This document shows, piece after piece, positions 1-8,141 of a stretch of 64,000 bases of DNA. The stretch is taken from NCBI GenBank assembly GCA_014763715.1, contig JACXUV010000011.1:31311-95310 (forward strand). The letters run 5' to 3'. Position 1 is the stretch's first letter; the number at the start of each line of letters is the position of its first letter. A program made the position numbers and the translations under genes. This DNA is from Rhodobacterales bacterium. GTDB lineage: Bacteria; Pseudomonadota; Alphaproteobacteria; Caulobacterales; Hyphomonadaceae. The notes under the pieces are model-generated. The model had not been told where the DNA came from and ran no database searches. It saw only the letters and a list, made by a program, of their open reading frames with translations.

Positions 1-270
1 CGGCGCGTAAGCGGCGGGGTCTGCGAGGAAGGCATCGCGGTTTGCCGCCGAGGCGAACAGGAAGCTCGCGCCCATATAATCCGTCTGGAACTCCTTCGCC
101 CCCTTCACGGGTTTGCCATCCGTGAAATAGGCGACAGGGTCATACCCCTGCAGAGCCTGATTGGAGAAACGGCCGGTATATACCGGCGGTTCGGCATAAG
201 CCGATGGGACCATCACTGTCGCAGGCGCGGCAGCGATAAAGGCGGCGAGGAGAAGAGGGCGGAGTTTCAT
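1..270 (-). CDS. YHS domain protein, exported (3' end outside window)
   Basis: The minus strand reads open from an ATG at 270 to the window edge (90 codons, no stop reached), so the C-terminus is missing. Residues 1-26 form a clear signal peptide (basic start, LLLAAFIAAAPA core, cleavage near PSAYA). The mature part contains YDPVAYFTDGKPVKGAKEF and an FxxAANRDAF segment, the usual pattern of the YHS domain (a small putative metal-binding domain named for Tyr-His-Ser). Exported YHS proteins are often linked to metal or redox processes, but a specific role cannot be given. It lies on the same strand as the DoxX-like gene, 42 bases downstream of it, and could be its operon partner. Confidence 0.8.
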   Translation of the reverse strand, partial: MKLRPLLLAAFIAAAPATVMVPSAYAEPPVYTGRFSNQALQGYDPVAYFTDGKPVKGAKEFQTDYMGASFLFASAANRDAFLADPAAYAP

Positions 271-312
271 CTGCACGGGTCCTTTGGAACAAGGTTCAGG
301 AAAGCGGGGACA

Positions 313-834
313 TCAAACCGGCACGGGGCCGGCATATGTGTGAGCGACAGCCTCCTTCGGTGGGACGAGCACATTGCCAATCCCGCGTGCGATCGCAGCC
401 AGCGTGTTGCGGCGGGCAATCAGCATGGCAATCGAGCTCAGCCACACGGTCCCCGCCATGAAGAAGAGCCCTCCCCCATCATTGTTCGGATCGATGCCCA
501 GCGGCGTCCAGAGATGGAAGTTCACCGCGCCGGTCATCACCGCCACGGCAATCAGGGCACCGAGCGCTTGCAACCTGCGAAGCGCTGGAAACAGGCCGAG
601 CAGCAAAAGGGTCGATGCCAACAGCTCTGCCGAGCCGATCACATACTGGCTGAAGAGGCCCGTCTGAGCGAACAGGCCCGGCGCGCCGAGGCTGGTGGCC
701 CACGCGTCCAGACGGCCGAAGATAACCTGCGTCTCGACAGCATTGGTGAACTTGAACCGCAAGCTGTCCAGAAACACGGCCGAAGCGATCAGGCTGTATG
801 CAATCGGGGCATATCTTTTGATTTGCGCGAGCAT
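313..834 (-). CDS. DoxX-like small membrane protein
   Basis: A 173-residue protein starting MLAQIKRYAPIAYSLIA. It has four hydrophobic segments (about residues 8-25, 63-82, 88-106 and 120-142), the four-helix layout of DoxX/DUF417-type proteins. The reading frame stays open further upstream to 1176, but that extension runs across the divergent LysR gene and its promoter region, has no membrane or family character, and is therefore not used. DoxX proteins are poorly defined inner-membrane proteins often tied to redox or sulfur stress. The gene is divergent from the LysR regulator at 1017, a common arrangement in which the LysR protein controls the neighbour. Function beyond family is unknown. 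Confidence 0.75.
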   Translation of the reverse strand: MLAQIKRYAPIAYSLIASAVFLDSLRFKFTNAVETQVIFGRLDAWATSLGAPGLFAQTGLFSQYVIGSAELLASTLLLLGLFPALRRLQALGALIAVAVMTGAVNFHLWTPLGIDPNNDGGGLFFMAGTVWLSSIAMLIARRNTLAAIARGIGNVLVPPKEAVAHTYAGPVPV

Positions 835-1016
835 GGTGCGTCTCCCTTTGACGCGGCTTGTCTCATGGGACGGCGCACACGGGCAAAGCAAAGGCATGTG
901 AGGATCGCTCACGGATTCGTGGGCACGGCGCGAGCAGAAGGAAATTGCGCTGCCCCTCTCGCGCCTGAGGGCAGACGCTCCTACATTCATGCAGATTCCG
1001 CATGGGGGTATTCTGA

Positions 1017-1910
1017 ATGGACCGGATCGATGCAATGCGCCTGTTCGTCCGTGTGGCGGACGCCGGAAGTTTCTCTCGCGCTGCCGCTGATCTCGGCATC
1101 GGCCAGCCGACGGTTTCACGGCGCATCCAGGACCTGGAGGCCCAGCTGGATGCCATGCTGTTCCTCCGCACCACACGCGCCCTCAGCCTGACGGAAGCCG
1201 GAGAGCGCTTTTACCGGCGCGCCGTCGACATCCTGGCTGAATACGACGAGGCCGAAGCCGAAGCGCGCGGCCTGGAACATGAGCCTGTCGGCCTGCTGCG
1301 GATTTCGTGTTCGCACTCCTTTGCCCGTCGCGTGATCGCACCGGAGATTGCAAGCTTCATGCGTATCTATCCGCATGTGAAGTTCGACGTGATCGGCGAC
1401 GACTTCCTCACCGATATTGTCGGCGAAGGCGTCGACCTCGCTTTCCGCCTGGGGGAACTGACCGATTCCAGCCTGATGGCAAAGAAAATGGCGGACGCCC
1501 CAAGGGCCTTGTGGGCCTCCCCCGCCTATCTTGAGCGCAAGGGCACTCCCCGCACCCCGGCGGACCTTGCCCAGCATGATGCGCTGATTTTCCGCCATGC
1601 GCGGTCAACTGTCTGGACACTGACGAATGGCAACCAGAAGGAAGATGTTCAGGTCGACGGGCCGTTCCGCGCGTCCGGCGGGGAAATCCTGCAACAGGCC
1701 GCCGAAGACGGGCTGGGCATCCTTCTGGCACCGGGCTGGCTGGTTTCGGAATGCCTCGGCGCCAACAAGCTGGTCCGCGTCTTGCCGGAGTGGCGCGCGC
1801 AGAGCCTTTCCGTCCATGCCGTATGGGCTGCGGGCAAGCTGCGCGGCAAGGCCAAGCTGTTCGCCGAACATGTCGCCGAACACCTCAAGACCGTAACCCA
1901 GCTCTGCTAG
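1017..1910 (+). CDS. LysR family transcriptional regulator
   Basis: A 297-residue protein of normal LysR length. The N-terminal winged helix-turn-helix is evident in residues 1-60 (DRIDAMRLFVRVADAGSFSR, then GQPTVSRRIQDLEAQL), followed by the two-lobed substrate-binding domain from about residue 90 (GLLRISCSHSFARR; FDVIGDDFLTDIVGEGVDLAFR). It belongs to the CrgA-like branch judging from GEGVDLAFRLGEL. It is divergent from the DoxX-like gene (182 bases between starts) and so probably regulates it. Its 3' end overlaps the convergent pheA by four bases. Confidence 0.9.
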   Translation: MDRIDAMRLFVRVADAGSFSRAAADLGIGQPTVSRRIQDLEAQLDAMLFLRTTRALSLTEAGERFYRRAVDILAEYDEAEAEARGLEHEPVGLLRISCSHSFARRVIAPEIASFMRIYPHVKFDVIGDDFLTDIVGEGVDLAFRLGELTDSSLMAKKMADAPRALWASPAYLERKGTPRTPADLAQHDALIFRHARSTVWTLTNGNQKEDVQVDGPFRASGGEILQQAAEDGLGILLAPGWLVSECLGANKLVRVLPEWRAQSLSVHAVWAAGKLRGKAKLFAEHVAEHLKTVTQLC

Positions 1911-2743
1911 TTGTCGTTATAGGGCGCTGCCGGAAACACGCCGACCAGCTTCATCATCTGCGTGAAGAAGCCGACCTCTTCCAGCGCCAGTTGCACCGGG
2001 CGGTCATCCGGGTGGCCTTCGATCTCGGCATAGAATTGCGTCGCCGTGAAATGGCCGCCGACCATGTAGCTTTCCAGCTTGGTCATGTTGACGCCATTGG
2101 TGGCGAAGCCGCCGAGCACCTTGAACAGGGCGGCCGGAATGTTGCGCACTTCGAACAGGAAGGCCGTCTTGGCCGGGCCATCGCCCAGCTCAATCTCTGA
2201 CGGCTCGCGTGACATGATGACGAAGCGGGTCGTGTTGTGGGCGGCATCTTCGATATTCTCGGCGAGAATTTCGAGCCCGTAGACTTCCGCAGCGAGGCGC
2301 GGCGCAATCGCGGCGACGGAACGGTCTCCGCTTTCGGCAACCTCACGCGCGGCGCCGGCCGTATCGGACGCCGTCACGGAATCGATCCCATGCGCCCGCA
2401 GGAATTTCCGGCACTGGCCAAGCCCCATGATGTGCGAGCGAGCCTTTTTCACCTCTTCCAGCTTCACACCCGGCAGGGCCATCAGCTGAAAACGGATCGG
2501 CAGGTAATGCTCGCCCACGATCTGCAGGCTGGTGTCAGGCAGGATGGAGTGAATATCGCTGACCCGGCCCGCAATCGTATTTTCGACCGGAATCATGGCC
2601 AGATCCGCTTCGCCCTTCTCAACTGCGGCAAAGCAATCCTCAAAAGTGCGGCAAGGGAGCGGCTCAAGGGCCGGAAAAGCCTGGTTGCAGGCGATGTGCG
2701 AGTTGGCGCCCGGTTCGCCCTGATATGCGATTTTTCCCGTCAT
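1907..2743 (-). CDS. pheA: Prephenate dehydratase
   Basis: A 278-residue monofunctional prephenate dehydratase, which converts prephenate to phenylpyruvate in phenylalanine synthesis. The N-terminal catalytic domain starts IAYQGEPGANSH; the catalytic TRF motif is at about 170-172 (HNTTRFVIM). A C-terminal ACT domain (about 188-268) has FEVRNIPAALFKVLGGF and the LESY segment that replaces the enteric ESRP motif, as is usual in alphaproteobacteria; it should bind phenylalanine for feedback inhibition. No chorismate mutase domain is present. The start at 2743 is chosen because the protein begins at the catalytic domain; upstream sequence is basic and unrelated. Divergent from the cytochrome c gene. 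Confidence 0.93.
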   Translation of the reverse strand: MTGKIAYQGEPGANSHIACNQAFPALEPLPCRTFEDCFAAVEKGEADLAMIPVENTIAGRVSDIHSILPDTSLQIVGEHYLPIRFQLMALPGVKLEEVKKARSHIMGLGQCRKFLRAHGIDSVTASDTAGAAREVAESGDRSVAAIAPRLAAEVYGLEILAENIEDAAHNTTRFVIMSREPSEIELGDGPAKTAFLFEVRNIPAALFKVLGGFATNGVNMTKLESYMVGGHFTATQFYAEIEGHPDDRPVQLALEEVGFFTQMMKLVGVFPAAPYNDN

Positions 2744-2901
2744 TTTTCCGGCCCTTACCCTGTTTTCTGCTGCGTCGGATCGCCGCGACGGTCGGGGGAA
2801 GCTTCCCTGTCGCGCAGCCTTTATATTGCGGGCCATCCGTTAGCGTGCCAAAAGGCGCGCGCGCAAGACTTATGACCAGACAGATTCGAAGGAAAATCCT
2901 C

Positions 2902-3726
2902 ATGGGGGAACTCGGTCTCAACAAGATCCTGGGAGCGCTGCTGGCGACCGCACTGGGCCTGTTCGGGCTCAAGACGCTTTCCGACGTGGTGTTTGCCCAT
3001 GGCGGGGAAGGCCACGGGGAAGAGCATGCTGAGGCAACCTCCCTGTCGGAACAGATGTGCGAAAAATTCGCCTACTGCGTCGAAATCGCCGGTGGCGGCG
3101 GTGCAGCAGCTGAAGAGGAAGAGGTTTTCGACCTTGGCGCCCTTCTGGCCGCAGCAGACGTTTCGCGCGGCGAGCGCACCTTCAAGGGTCAATGTACGAC
3201 CTGCCACACGATTGATGACGGCGGCGCCAATGGCACCGGCCCGAACCTGCATGGCGTCGTCGGTGCCTCGAAGCACCAGCATCCGGGCTTCAACTACTCT
3301 GCTGCGATGACTGAAGTCGGCGGCACCTGGACCTATGAAGACCTGAACCACTGGCTGGAAAACCCGGGCTCTTTCGTCCGCGGCACGTCCATGTCCTTTG
3401 CCGGTCTGCGCAAGGATCCGGATCGTATCAACGTGATCGCCTACCTTGCTTCGCAATCGCCGAACGCACCGCCCTTCCCTGAGCCGCTGGCTGCAGCCGG
3501 CACCGACGAAGCGGCCGAAGCTCCGGCTGAAGGCACGGAAGAAGCTGCCGCTCCTGCAGAAGAAGGCGCTGTCGATGCCGCCGCTGCTGTTGTGGAAGAC
3601 GCTGCTCAGGCCGTGACGGAAACCGTCAACGATGCCGTCGAAACAGTTGCAGACGCTGCTGACCAGACCGCTGAAGAGGCTTTTGACGAAGAAGCCCCGA
3701 CGCCGACGGAAGAAGAAAGCGAATAA
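2902..3726 (+). CDS. Membrane-anchored class I cytochrome c with long acidic Ala/Glu tail
   Basis: A 274-residue protein preceded by an AAGGA ribosome site. Residues 8-30 are an uncleaved signal anchor (LNKILGALLATALGLFGLKT). A single haem site CTTCH lies at about 98-102, with TGPNLHGVVG after it and the Met ligand in GTSMSFAGL near 163, the pattern of alphaproteobacterial CycM/cytochrome c552-type carriers that pass electrons from the bc1 complex to the terminal oxidase. After about residue 190 the protein becomes an 80-residue tail of Ala, Glu, Asp and Pro, ending EEESE, which is not part of the cytochrome fold. In many relatives this gene sits beside kdsB and pheA; here only pheA is adjacent (kdsB is at 20.4 kb). 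Confidence 0.88.
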   Translation: MGELGLNKILGALLATALGLFGLKTLSDVVFAHGGEGHGEEHAEATSLSEQMCEKFAYCVEIAGGGGAAAEEEEVFDLGALLAAADVSRGERTFKGQCTTCHTIDDGGANGTGPNLHGVVGASKHQHPGFNYSAAMTEVGGTWTYEDLNHWLENPGSFVRGTSMSFAGLRKDPDRINVIAYLASQSPNAPPFPEPLAAAGTDEAAEAPAEGTEEAAAPAEEGAVDAAAAVVEDAAQAVTETVNDAVETVADAADQTAEEAFDEEAPTPTEEESE

Positions 3727-3729
3727 GGC

Positions 3730-4578
3730 TCAGGCGACGGCCTTCCAGGCTGGCACCTTTCCTCTTTCAGAAGACACCCGTATGCGCCGGGCCCCTATGG
3801 GCTCGGCGTAATACTTTGCGATCCGGGTGACGGCCTCTTCCAGAGGCTCGCAGGCGACGGCCATATGCCAGGCATTGGCGTGCAACAGGCGCTCCGCATC
3901 CACCATGACGCCGACATGGCCTTTCCAGAAGACCAGGTCGCCACGGCGCAGGGCACCGGGCGCCCGCCAGTCCTCAATCGCCTCACCGGCCCAGGCAAAT
4001 TGCATGTCGCTGTCACGCGGCAGCAGGACACCTGCAGCCTCAAACGCCTGCTGGGTGAGCCCCGTGCAATCTACGCCCAGCCCTGACCGCCCGCCCCAGA
4101 GATAGGGCCTGTGCAGGTACAGCTCCGCGATGGAGACCGGATCATCGATCACGGCATCAAGCGGCACGAGATGGCGCTGATGTACCCATCCTGCGTCCTG
4201 ACAGTGCCGCCAGTCGCCTTCGTCCGCGATGACGCTGACCTGCGCCCCCAGACTGAGGACGATCTGAGGCGGAGATTTCAGGTCCGGCGCGGCATAGGCA
4301 TGTGTATGCGGCCGCGCGATGCGGTGGGTTGGCGCCAAAAGGCGCTCGGCCAGGCCAGCCAGCGCCACCCAGCCGACATAGCGGTCCCTCCGGCACTGGA
4401 CGAGGGCAAAACCGTGCTGCTCCTCATACACGTCGAGAATTTCGCCAAACAGCGCCTCTGTTGCCAGCCGGGCATCCGGTAGAGGCGTTTCCCGGACAGC
4501 CGTGGCGCCAGCCCGCACTTGCACAGGGCGGGATGCCTTATCCGGCGGTGTCAGGCGCGTATCATTGTAATCAGGCAT
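3730..4578 (-). CDS. NlpC/P60 family cell-wall peptidase
   Basis: A 282-residue protein with no signal peptide. Residues 15-135 resemble paired bacterial SH3 domains (RETPLPDARLATEALFGE; DEGDWRHCQDAGWVHQRHL), and residues 145-260 are the NlpC/P60 papain-like domain. The catalytic Cys is in DCTGL (about 170), the His in GHVGVM (about 218), with a third polar residue in LHANAWH. The family cleaves D-Glu/m-DAP bonds in murein peptides; the SH3-first arrangement resembles gamma-D-glutamyl-L-diamino acid endopeptidases that act on recycled or exogenous fragments. It follows the MarR gene by 20 bases on the same strand. It also lies within a few bases of the convergent cytochrome c stop. Confidence 0.88.
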   Translation of the reverse strand: MPDYNDTRLTPPDKASRPVQVRAGATAVRETPLPDARLATEALFGEILDVYEEQHGFALVQCRRDRYVGWVALAGLAERLLAPTHRIARPHTHAYAAPDLKSPPQIVLSLGAQVSVIADEGDWRHCQDAGWVHQRHLVPLDAVIDDPVSIAELYLHRPYLWGGRSGLGVDCTGLTQQAFEAAGVLLPRDSDMQFAWAGEAIEDWRAPGALRRGDLVFWKGHVGVMVDAERLLHANAWHMAVACEPLEEAVTRIAKYYAEPIGARRIRVSSERGKVPAWKAVA

Positions 4579-4598
4579 AAGTCGCCCCGCAGCATGGA

Positions 4599-5006
4599 TT
4601 ATGCTGCCGACGCCTTGCGTACTTTCGGGCTGGCAGCTTCCTGATCCTTGCCGGAAGCTGCGGCAAGAACAAGGCCAGCAAATTGGCGAAGATATGTCAT
4701 TCCCGCCGGGCGCCGCTCCAGGAAGATATTCCGCAGGTCGGCTTCATCGCGCACGCGCTTGATGAAATCGAGCCGCTCAAGCGCATCCAGCGCCCGCGTC
4801 ACGGCCGGTTTCGCGATGTTCAGCTGTTCGGCAAGGCCGCGCACCGTGTGCGGGCCGGGCATGAGGGCAATTGTCATCAGGATCGCCTGCTGGCGCGCTG
4901 TCAGGTCCGGTGCATCGGAACGAACCGAGGCGGTGACCGCCCTGCGCCAGAGTTCCAGTCCTTCGCGCTCCGACAATTGCATCCCGTACATCCCCTGGAT
5001 TTTCAT
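4599..5006 (-). CDS. MarR-like winged-helix regulator
   Basis: A protein of about 135 residues with a MarR-type winged helix: ARQQAILMTIALMPGPHTVR, LAEQLNIAKPAVTRALDALE (recognition helix) and the wing KRVRDEADLRNIFLERR. The C-terminus is Ala/Lys rich. Several starts are possible in this frame (5084, 5006, 4991, 4982); 5006 gives MKIQGMYGMQLSERE, while 4991 has the better GGGG ribosome site, so the true start may be 15 bases further in. It probably forms an operon with the NlpC/P60 gene. It is divergent from zur, with about 110 bases between starts. Confidence 0.8.
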   Translation of the reverse strand: MKIQGMYGMQLSEREGLELWRRAVTASVRSDAPDLTARQQAILMTIALMPGPHTVRGLAEQLNIAKPAVTRALDALERLDFIKRVRDEADLRNIFLERRPAGMTYLRQFAGLVLAAASGKDQEAASPKVRKASAA

Positions 5007-5114
5007 CTTTCGCAGGAATCTCAGGTGATTTGCGGACTCCGTCCAGCCCTTCCCTGTCCTCTCAGGCAGCCGTGCCCCCTTCACATTGTGGACAAAACAC
5101 CCGACATTAGGCGC

Positions 5115-5600
5115 ATGAGCGCTTCACACAGCCATACGCACGTCCATGCCAACACGCCCTGCAGCCCGCAGGACGTGGAAACCTTCCTGAACGAGGCCGA
5201 AACCCTCGTGGCGCGTCAGGGCCAGAGGATGACCAAGATCCGCCGCAAGGTGCTGCGCCTGCTGCTGGAAAGCGCGGAACCCGCCAAGGCGTATGACCTG
5301 CTGGCCAATCTGGATGGCGAAGGCTCCGCCAAGCCGCCAACCATCTACCGCGCCCTGGATTTCCTTCAGGACGCAGGCCTTGCCCACAAGATCGAGAGCC
5401 TGAACGCCTATGTTGCCTGCGGCCATACCAGCCACCGGCACTCCGCCGTGTTCCTGATCTGCGACAAATGCCATGGCGCTGAAGAACTGCATGCTGAAGC
5501 GACCAGCGAAGCCCTGAAAGCCGAGACCGAAGCGGCAGGCTTCCACATGAGCCGCGCGGTCGTCGAAGTGCGCGGCATCTGCCGGGATTGTGCCGCGTGA
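5115..5600 (+). CDS. zur: Fur family zinc uptake regulator (Zur)
   Basis: A 161-residue Fur-family repressor. The winged helix is RQGQRMTKIRRKVLRLLLES to PPTIYRALDFLQDAGLAHKI; the dimerisation domain carries two Cys pairs, CDKC and CRDC, that hold the structural zinc, and the VACGHTSHRHSAVF segment of the regulatory metal site. The order and spacing match Zur better than Fur or PerR. The N-terminus is unusual: SASHSHTHVHANTPC holds four His and one Cys within fifteen residues. Known Zur proteins repress znuABC when zinc is sufficient; no zinc transporter gene is in this window. The stop overlaps the GTG start of the thioesterase gene. Confidence 0.86.
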   Translation: MSASHSHTHVHANTPCSPQDVETFLNEAETLVARQGQRMTKIRRKVLRLLLESAEPAKAYDLLANLDGEGSAKPPTIYRALDFLQDAGLAHKIESLNAYVACGHTSHRHSAVFLICDKCHGAEELHAEATSEALKAETEAAGFHMSRAVVEVRGICRDCAA

Positions 5601-6520
5601 AAACTCTCTGGCGGGGCAGCTGCAATCAGTGGGATTGCGACGAGATGGGGCACATGAATGTGCGCGTCTATGTCGAGAAGCAGATGGAGGGTCTGGCCGT
5701 CTTCGCGCATGCGCTGGGCATGCCGCATGCCTTCCGGCAGAACGCCCCTTCCACCATTGTCCCGGTAGACCAGCATATCCGGTTTGTGCGCGAGGTCCTG
5801 CCAGGCCGCCCGCTAAGCATGAAGGGCTGTCTGGTTGAACTCGGTGAGGCCGATGCCGTCGTGTATCAGGAACTGCGCCACGCAGACGGCCAGCTTGCCG
5901 CCGCCTTCCGGACCCGGATCATGCATATCGATACAGCCGGACGCGAACCCTTTGCCTGGGGCAAGAGCGTGCGCGCAGCGATGGCTGACGATATGGGCAC
6001 GCCGCCTGAGGAAGCCGCGCCACGTTCAATTGATCCGGATGCGCCGGGCCTGCCCTATGACGAGATCAATATCGACAGGCCGCAGGGCCTGGGCGTCTCC
6101 TGCATCGGCAAGGGCGCCGTACCGCCCCAGCATCTGGATGTGCACGGACGGATGGCACCTCCCTGGGTGATCGGCCGTGTGTCGGACTCCGTGCCGAACC
6201 TTCTGTTCAACTGGCGCAAGAATGTTGCCGCGGCTGCCGGGGACCTGCGCATGGGCGCTGCCGTTCTGGAGTACCGGATGCGCTATCACGACATGCCGGA
6301 AGCCGGTGACCTCTTTGAACTCTATACCGGCCTCGGCGGGGTTCAGGGCAAGACCCACTCGCTGATCCACTGGCTGATGGATCCGGTCAGCGGCAAGCCT
6401 TGGGCGACGGGACAGGCTACGGCTATCACGCTGGACCTCGACGCCCGCAAAGCCATCCCCGCCCCTGCGAGCGCGCTTGAGGAACTCGAACGCCTCGCCC
6501 CGAAAGGCTTATCTATCTGA
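5597..6520 (+). CDS. Tandem hotdog-fold acyl-CoA thioesterase family protein
   Basis: A 307-residue protein. The GTG start at 5597 overlaps the zur stop (GTGA), suggesting translational coupling; a TTG three codons earlier is the alternative. The N-terminal half contains NQWDCDEMGHMNVRVYVEKQ, the active-site Asp and GHMN of 4-hydroxybenzoyl-CoA-thioesterase-like hotdog domains, and the C-terminal half contains a second, more diverged hotdog region (LEYRMRYHDMPEAGDLFELY). Such proteins hydrolyse acyl-CoA or serve related CoA reactions; the substrate cannot be read from sequence. Its coupling to zur is probably a local arrangement and says little about function. Confidence 0.75.
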   Translation: MKTLWRGSCNQWDCDEMGHMNVRVYVEKQMEGLAVFAHALGMPHAFRQNAPSTIVPVDQHIRFVREVLPGRPLSMKGCLVELGEADAVVYQELRHADGQLAAAFRTRIMHIDTAGREPFAWGKSVRAAMADDMGTPPEEAAPRSIDPDAPGLPYDEINIDRPQGLGVSCIGKGAVPPQHLDVHGRMAPPWVIGRVSDSVPNLLFNWRKNVAAAAGDLRMGAAVLEYRMRYHDMPEAGDLFELYTGLGGVQGKTHSLIHWLMDPVSGKPWATGQATAITLDLDARKAIPAPASALEELERLAPKGLSI

Positions 6521-6525
6521 GCCTG

Positions 6526-7719
6526 TCAAATCGCTGTTGCGATGATCTCGGCGATACGCGGAATGTCTTTCAGGTTCAGCCCTGCAATGTTGATGCGGCC
6601 AGAGCCCGGCATGTAGAGGCCATATTCCTCGCGGAGCTTTTTGGCGCTCTCTGGTGTCACCGGCAGCTGGCTGAACATGCCATTTTGCGTGGCCAGGCTG
6701 GCGAGCAGGTTCGATCCGGTGCGCTGGACGAGTTCACCAGACAGCGCCTTGCGCAGCGAGATCATCCGTTCCCGCATGGATGTCAGCTCCGCCTGCCACT
6801 CGGAACGCAGCGCAGCGTCGCCCAGAATGGTCGCGACGATCCCGGCACCATGCGCCGGGGGCATGGACCAGGTGGCGCGGGAGATATCCGCCACATGCGT
6901 GCTGGCCGCAGCGATACCTTCCGGCGTCTCGCCGATTGCCAGGAAGCAACCGGCCCGCTCCCGGTAAAGACCGAAATTCTTCGAGCAGGAATAGGAAATC
7001 AGCGCCTCGTCTGCGGCCTCGATGAAGGTGCGCACACCAGCAATGTCTGCGTCAAGGCCATGGGCGAACCCGTGATAGGCAACGTCCAGCATGACGATCA
7101 GGCCGCGCTCCTTCACGAATGCGCCCAGCGACCGCCAGTCTTCCAGCGTCAGGTCGATGCCCGTCGGGTTGTGGCAAGGCCCCTGCACGATCACGCCGTC
7201 ACCGCGCTCTGCCTTCGCCAGGTCTTCCAGCATGGCGGCGCGGTCTGCCGTTCCGGTGTCCGGGTCTGCATAGCGGTAGCTGTCCGTGGAAAGTCCGGCC
7301 GCCTGCACGACTTTCGGATGGTTTGGCCAGGTGGGGTCTGACACCCAGACCGTCTTCACGCCCAGCCTGCGCATCATGCCAACGCCGAGCGACAGCGCCC
7401 CGCACCCGCCCGGCGCAGTGAAGGACAGCGTGCGCCCCTCTGCACGGGCCGGTGCATCGGCGCCGAAGACAAAATCCTCAATCGCCGAACAGAAATCCAC
7501 ATTGCCGCGCGGACCTTCATAGACCTTGGTGGTCTGGCGCTCCAGCATCAGGGCTTCGGCCTTGGCCACCGCGGACATGACCGGCGTATTGCCATGGTCA
7601 TCCTTGTAGACGCCGACGCCGAGATCGAACTTCTCTGCCCGCAGATCCTCGCGATAGGCCGTCATCAGGCCAAGCAGGGCGTCCGGCGGGAGGGGCGAAA
7701 GCGGAGAGAATTGCGACAT
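6526..7719 (-). CDS. Aromatic amino acid aminotransferase, class I PLP
   Basis: A 397-residue member of the aspartate/tyrosine aminotransferase Ia family. Recognisable parts are FDLGVGVYKDDHGNTPVM, VYEGPRGNVDF, VQGPCHNPTGIDL, the PLP-binding Lys (about 246) in SYSCSKNFGLYRERAG, and the substrate-binding Arg in GSGRINIAG near the C-terminus. It would swap amino groups between tyrosine, phenylalanine or aspartate and 2-oxoglutarate. With hppD and the fumarylacetoacetate hydrolase 2-6 kb away it could supply 4-hydroxyphenylpyruvate. The frame is open to 8082, but the extra residues run across the DUF1330 gene on the other strand; the start at 7719 (MSQFSPLSPLPPD) matches family length. Confidence 0.88.
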   Translation of the reverse strand: MSQFSPLSPLPPDALLGLMTAYREDLRAEKFDLGVGVYKDDHGNTPVMSAVAKAEALMLERQTTKVYEGPRGNVDFCSAIEDFVFGADAPARAEGRTLSFTAPGGCGALSLGVGMMRRLGVKTVWVSDPTWPNHPKVVQAAGLSTDSYRYADPDTGTADRAAMLEDLAKAERGDGVIVQGPCHNPTGIDLTLEDWRSLGAFVKERGLIVMLDVAYHGFAHGLDADIAGVRTFIEAADEALISYSCSKNFGLYRERAGCFLAIGETPEGIAAASTHVADISRATWSMPPAHGAGIVATILGDAALRSEWQAELTSMRERMISLRKALSGELVQRTGSNLLASLATQNGMFSQLPVTPESAKKLREEYGLYMPGSGRINIAGLNLKDIPRIAEIIATAI

Positions 7720-7842
7720 GGGATATTCCGTTTCTGACCGGGCTGACCTAGCCGCTTTTTGCGCGATGCGGAACCCTTTCCGGATTGCATGAGCACGCGC
7801 AATGACAGATGCAGGAGTGGATTCCAACCAAAGGAGCCATCC

Positions 7843-8130
7843 ATGAGCGCCTATGTCATCCTCATCCGCGACCGGATGCACGACGAAAACGAAATGGCAA
7901 AATATGCCGCCGCCGCGAAAGCCGCACGTGGCGAGCATGAAATCACTCCCCTCGCCTTCTATGGTGCCCACGAAACCCTGGAAGGCGCCGAGGCCGATGG
8001 CGTGGTGATCCTGCGTTTCCCGGACATGGCCGCCGCCAAGGCATGGTACAGCAGCCCGGAATACAAGGCGGCGCGTGCGCACCGTTTCCAGGCTGCCGAT
8101 TATCGCGTCATTCTGGTCGAAGGGGTCTGA
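7843..8130 (+). CDS. DUF1330 family protein
   Basis: A 95-residue protein with an AAGGAG ribosome site at 7831. It is a single ferredoxin-like (dimeric alpha/beta barrel) unit: YVILIRDRMHDENEMAKYA, then LEGAEADGVVILRFPDMAAA and KAWYSSPEYKAARAHR, the last being the diagnostic W-Y-x-S-x-E-Y motif of DUF1330. No biochemical role is established for the family. It is divergent from the aminotransferase and convergent with scoB. Confidence 0.85.
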   Translation: MSAYVILIRDRMHDENEMAKYAAAAKAARGEHEITPLAFYGAHETLEGAEADGVVILRFPDMAAAKAWYSSPEYKAARAHRFQAADYRVILVEGV

Positions 8131-8141
8131 GCCCCCTCTGC

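Noticed and set aside
7720..8082. N-terminal extension of the aminotransferase
   Set aside because: It overlaps the DUF1330 gene on the other strand and its promoter; family length is met from 7719.
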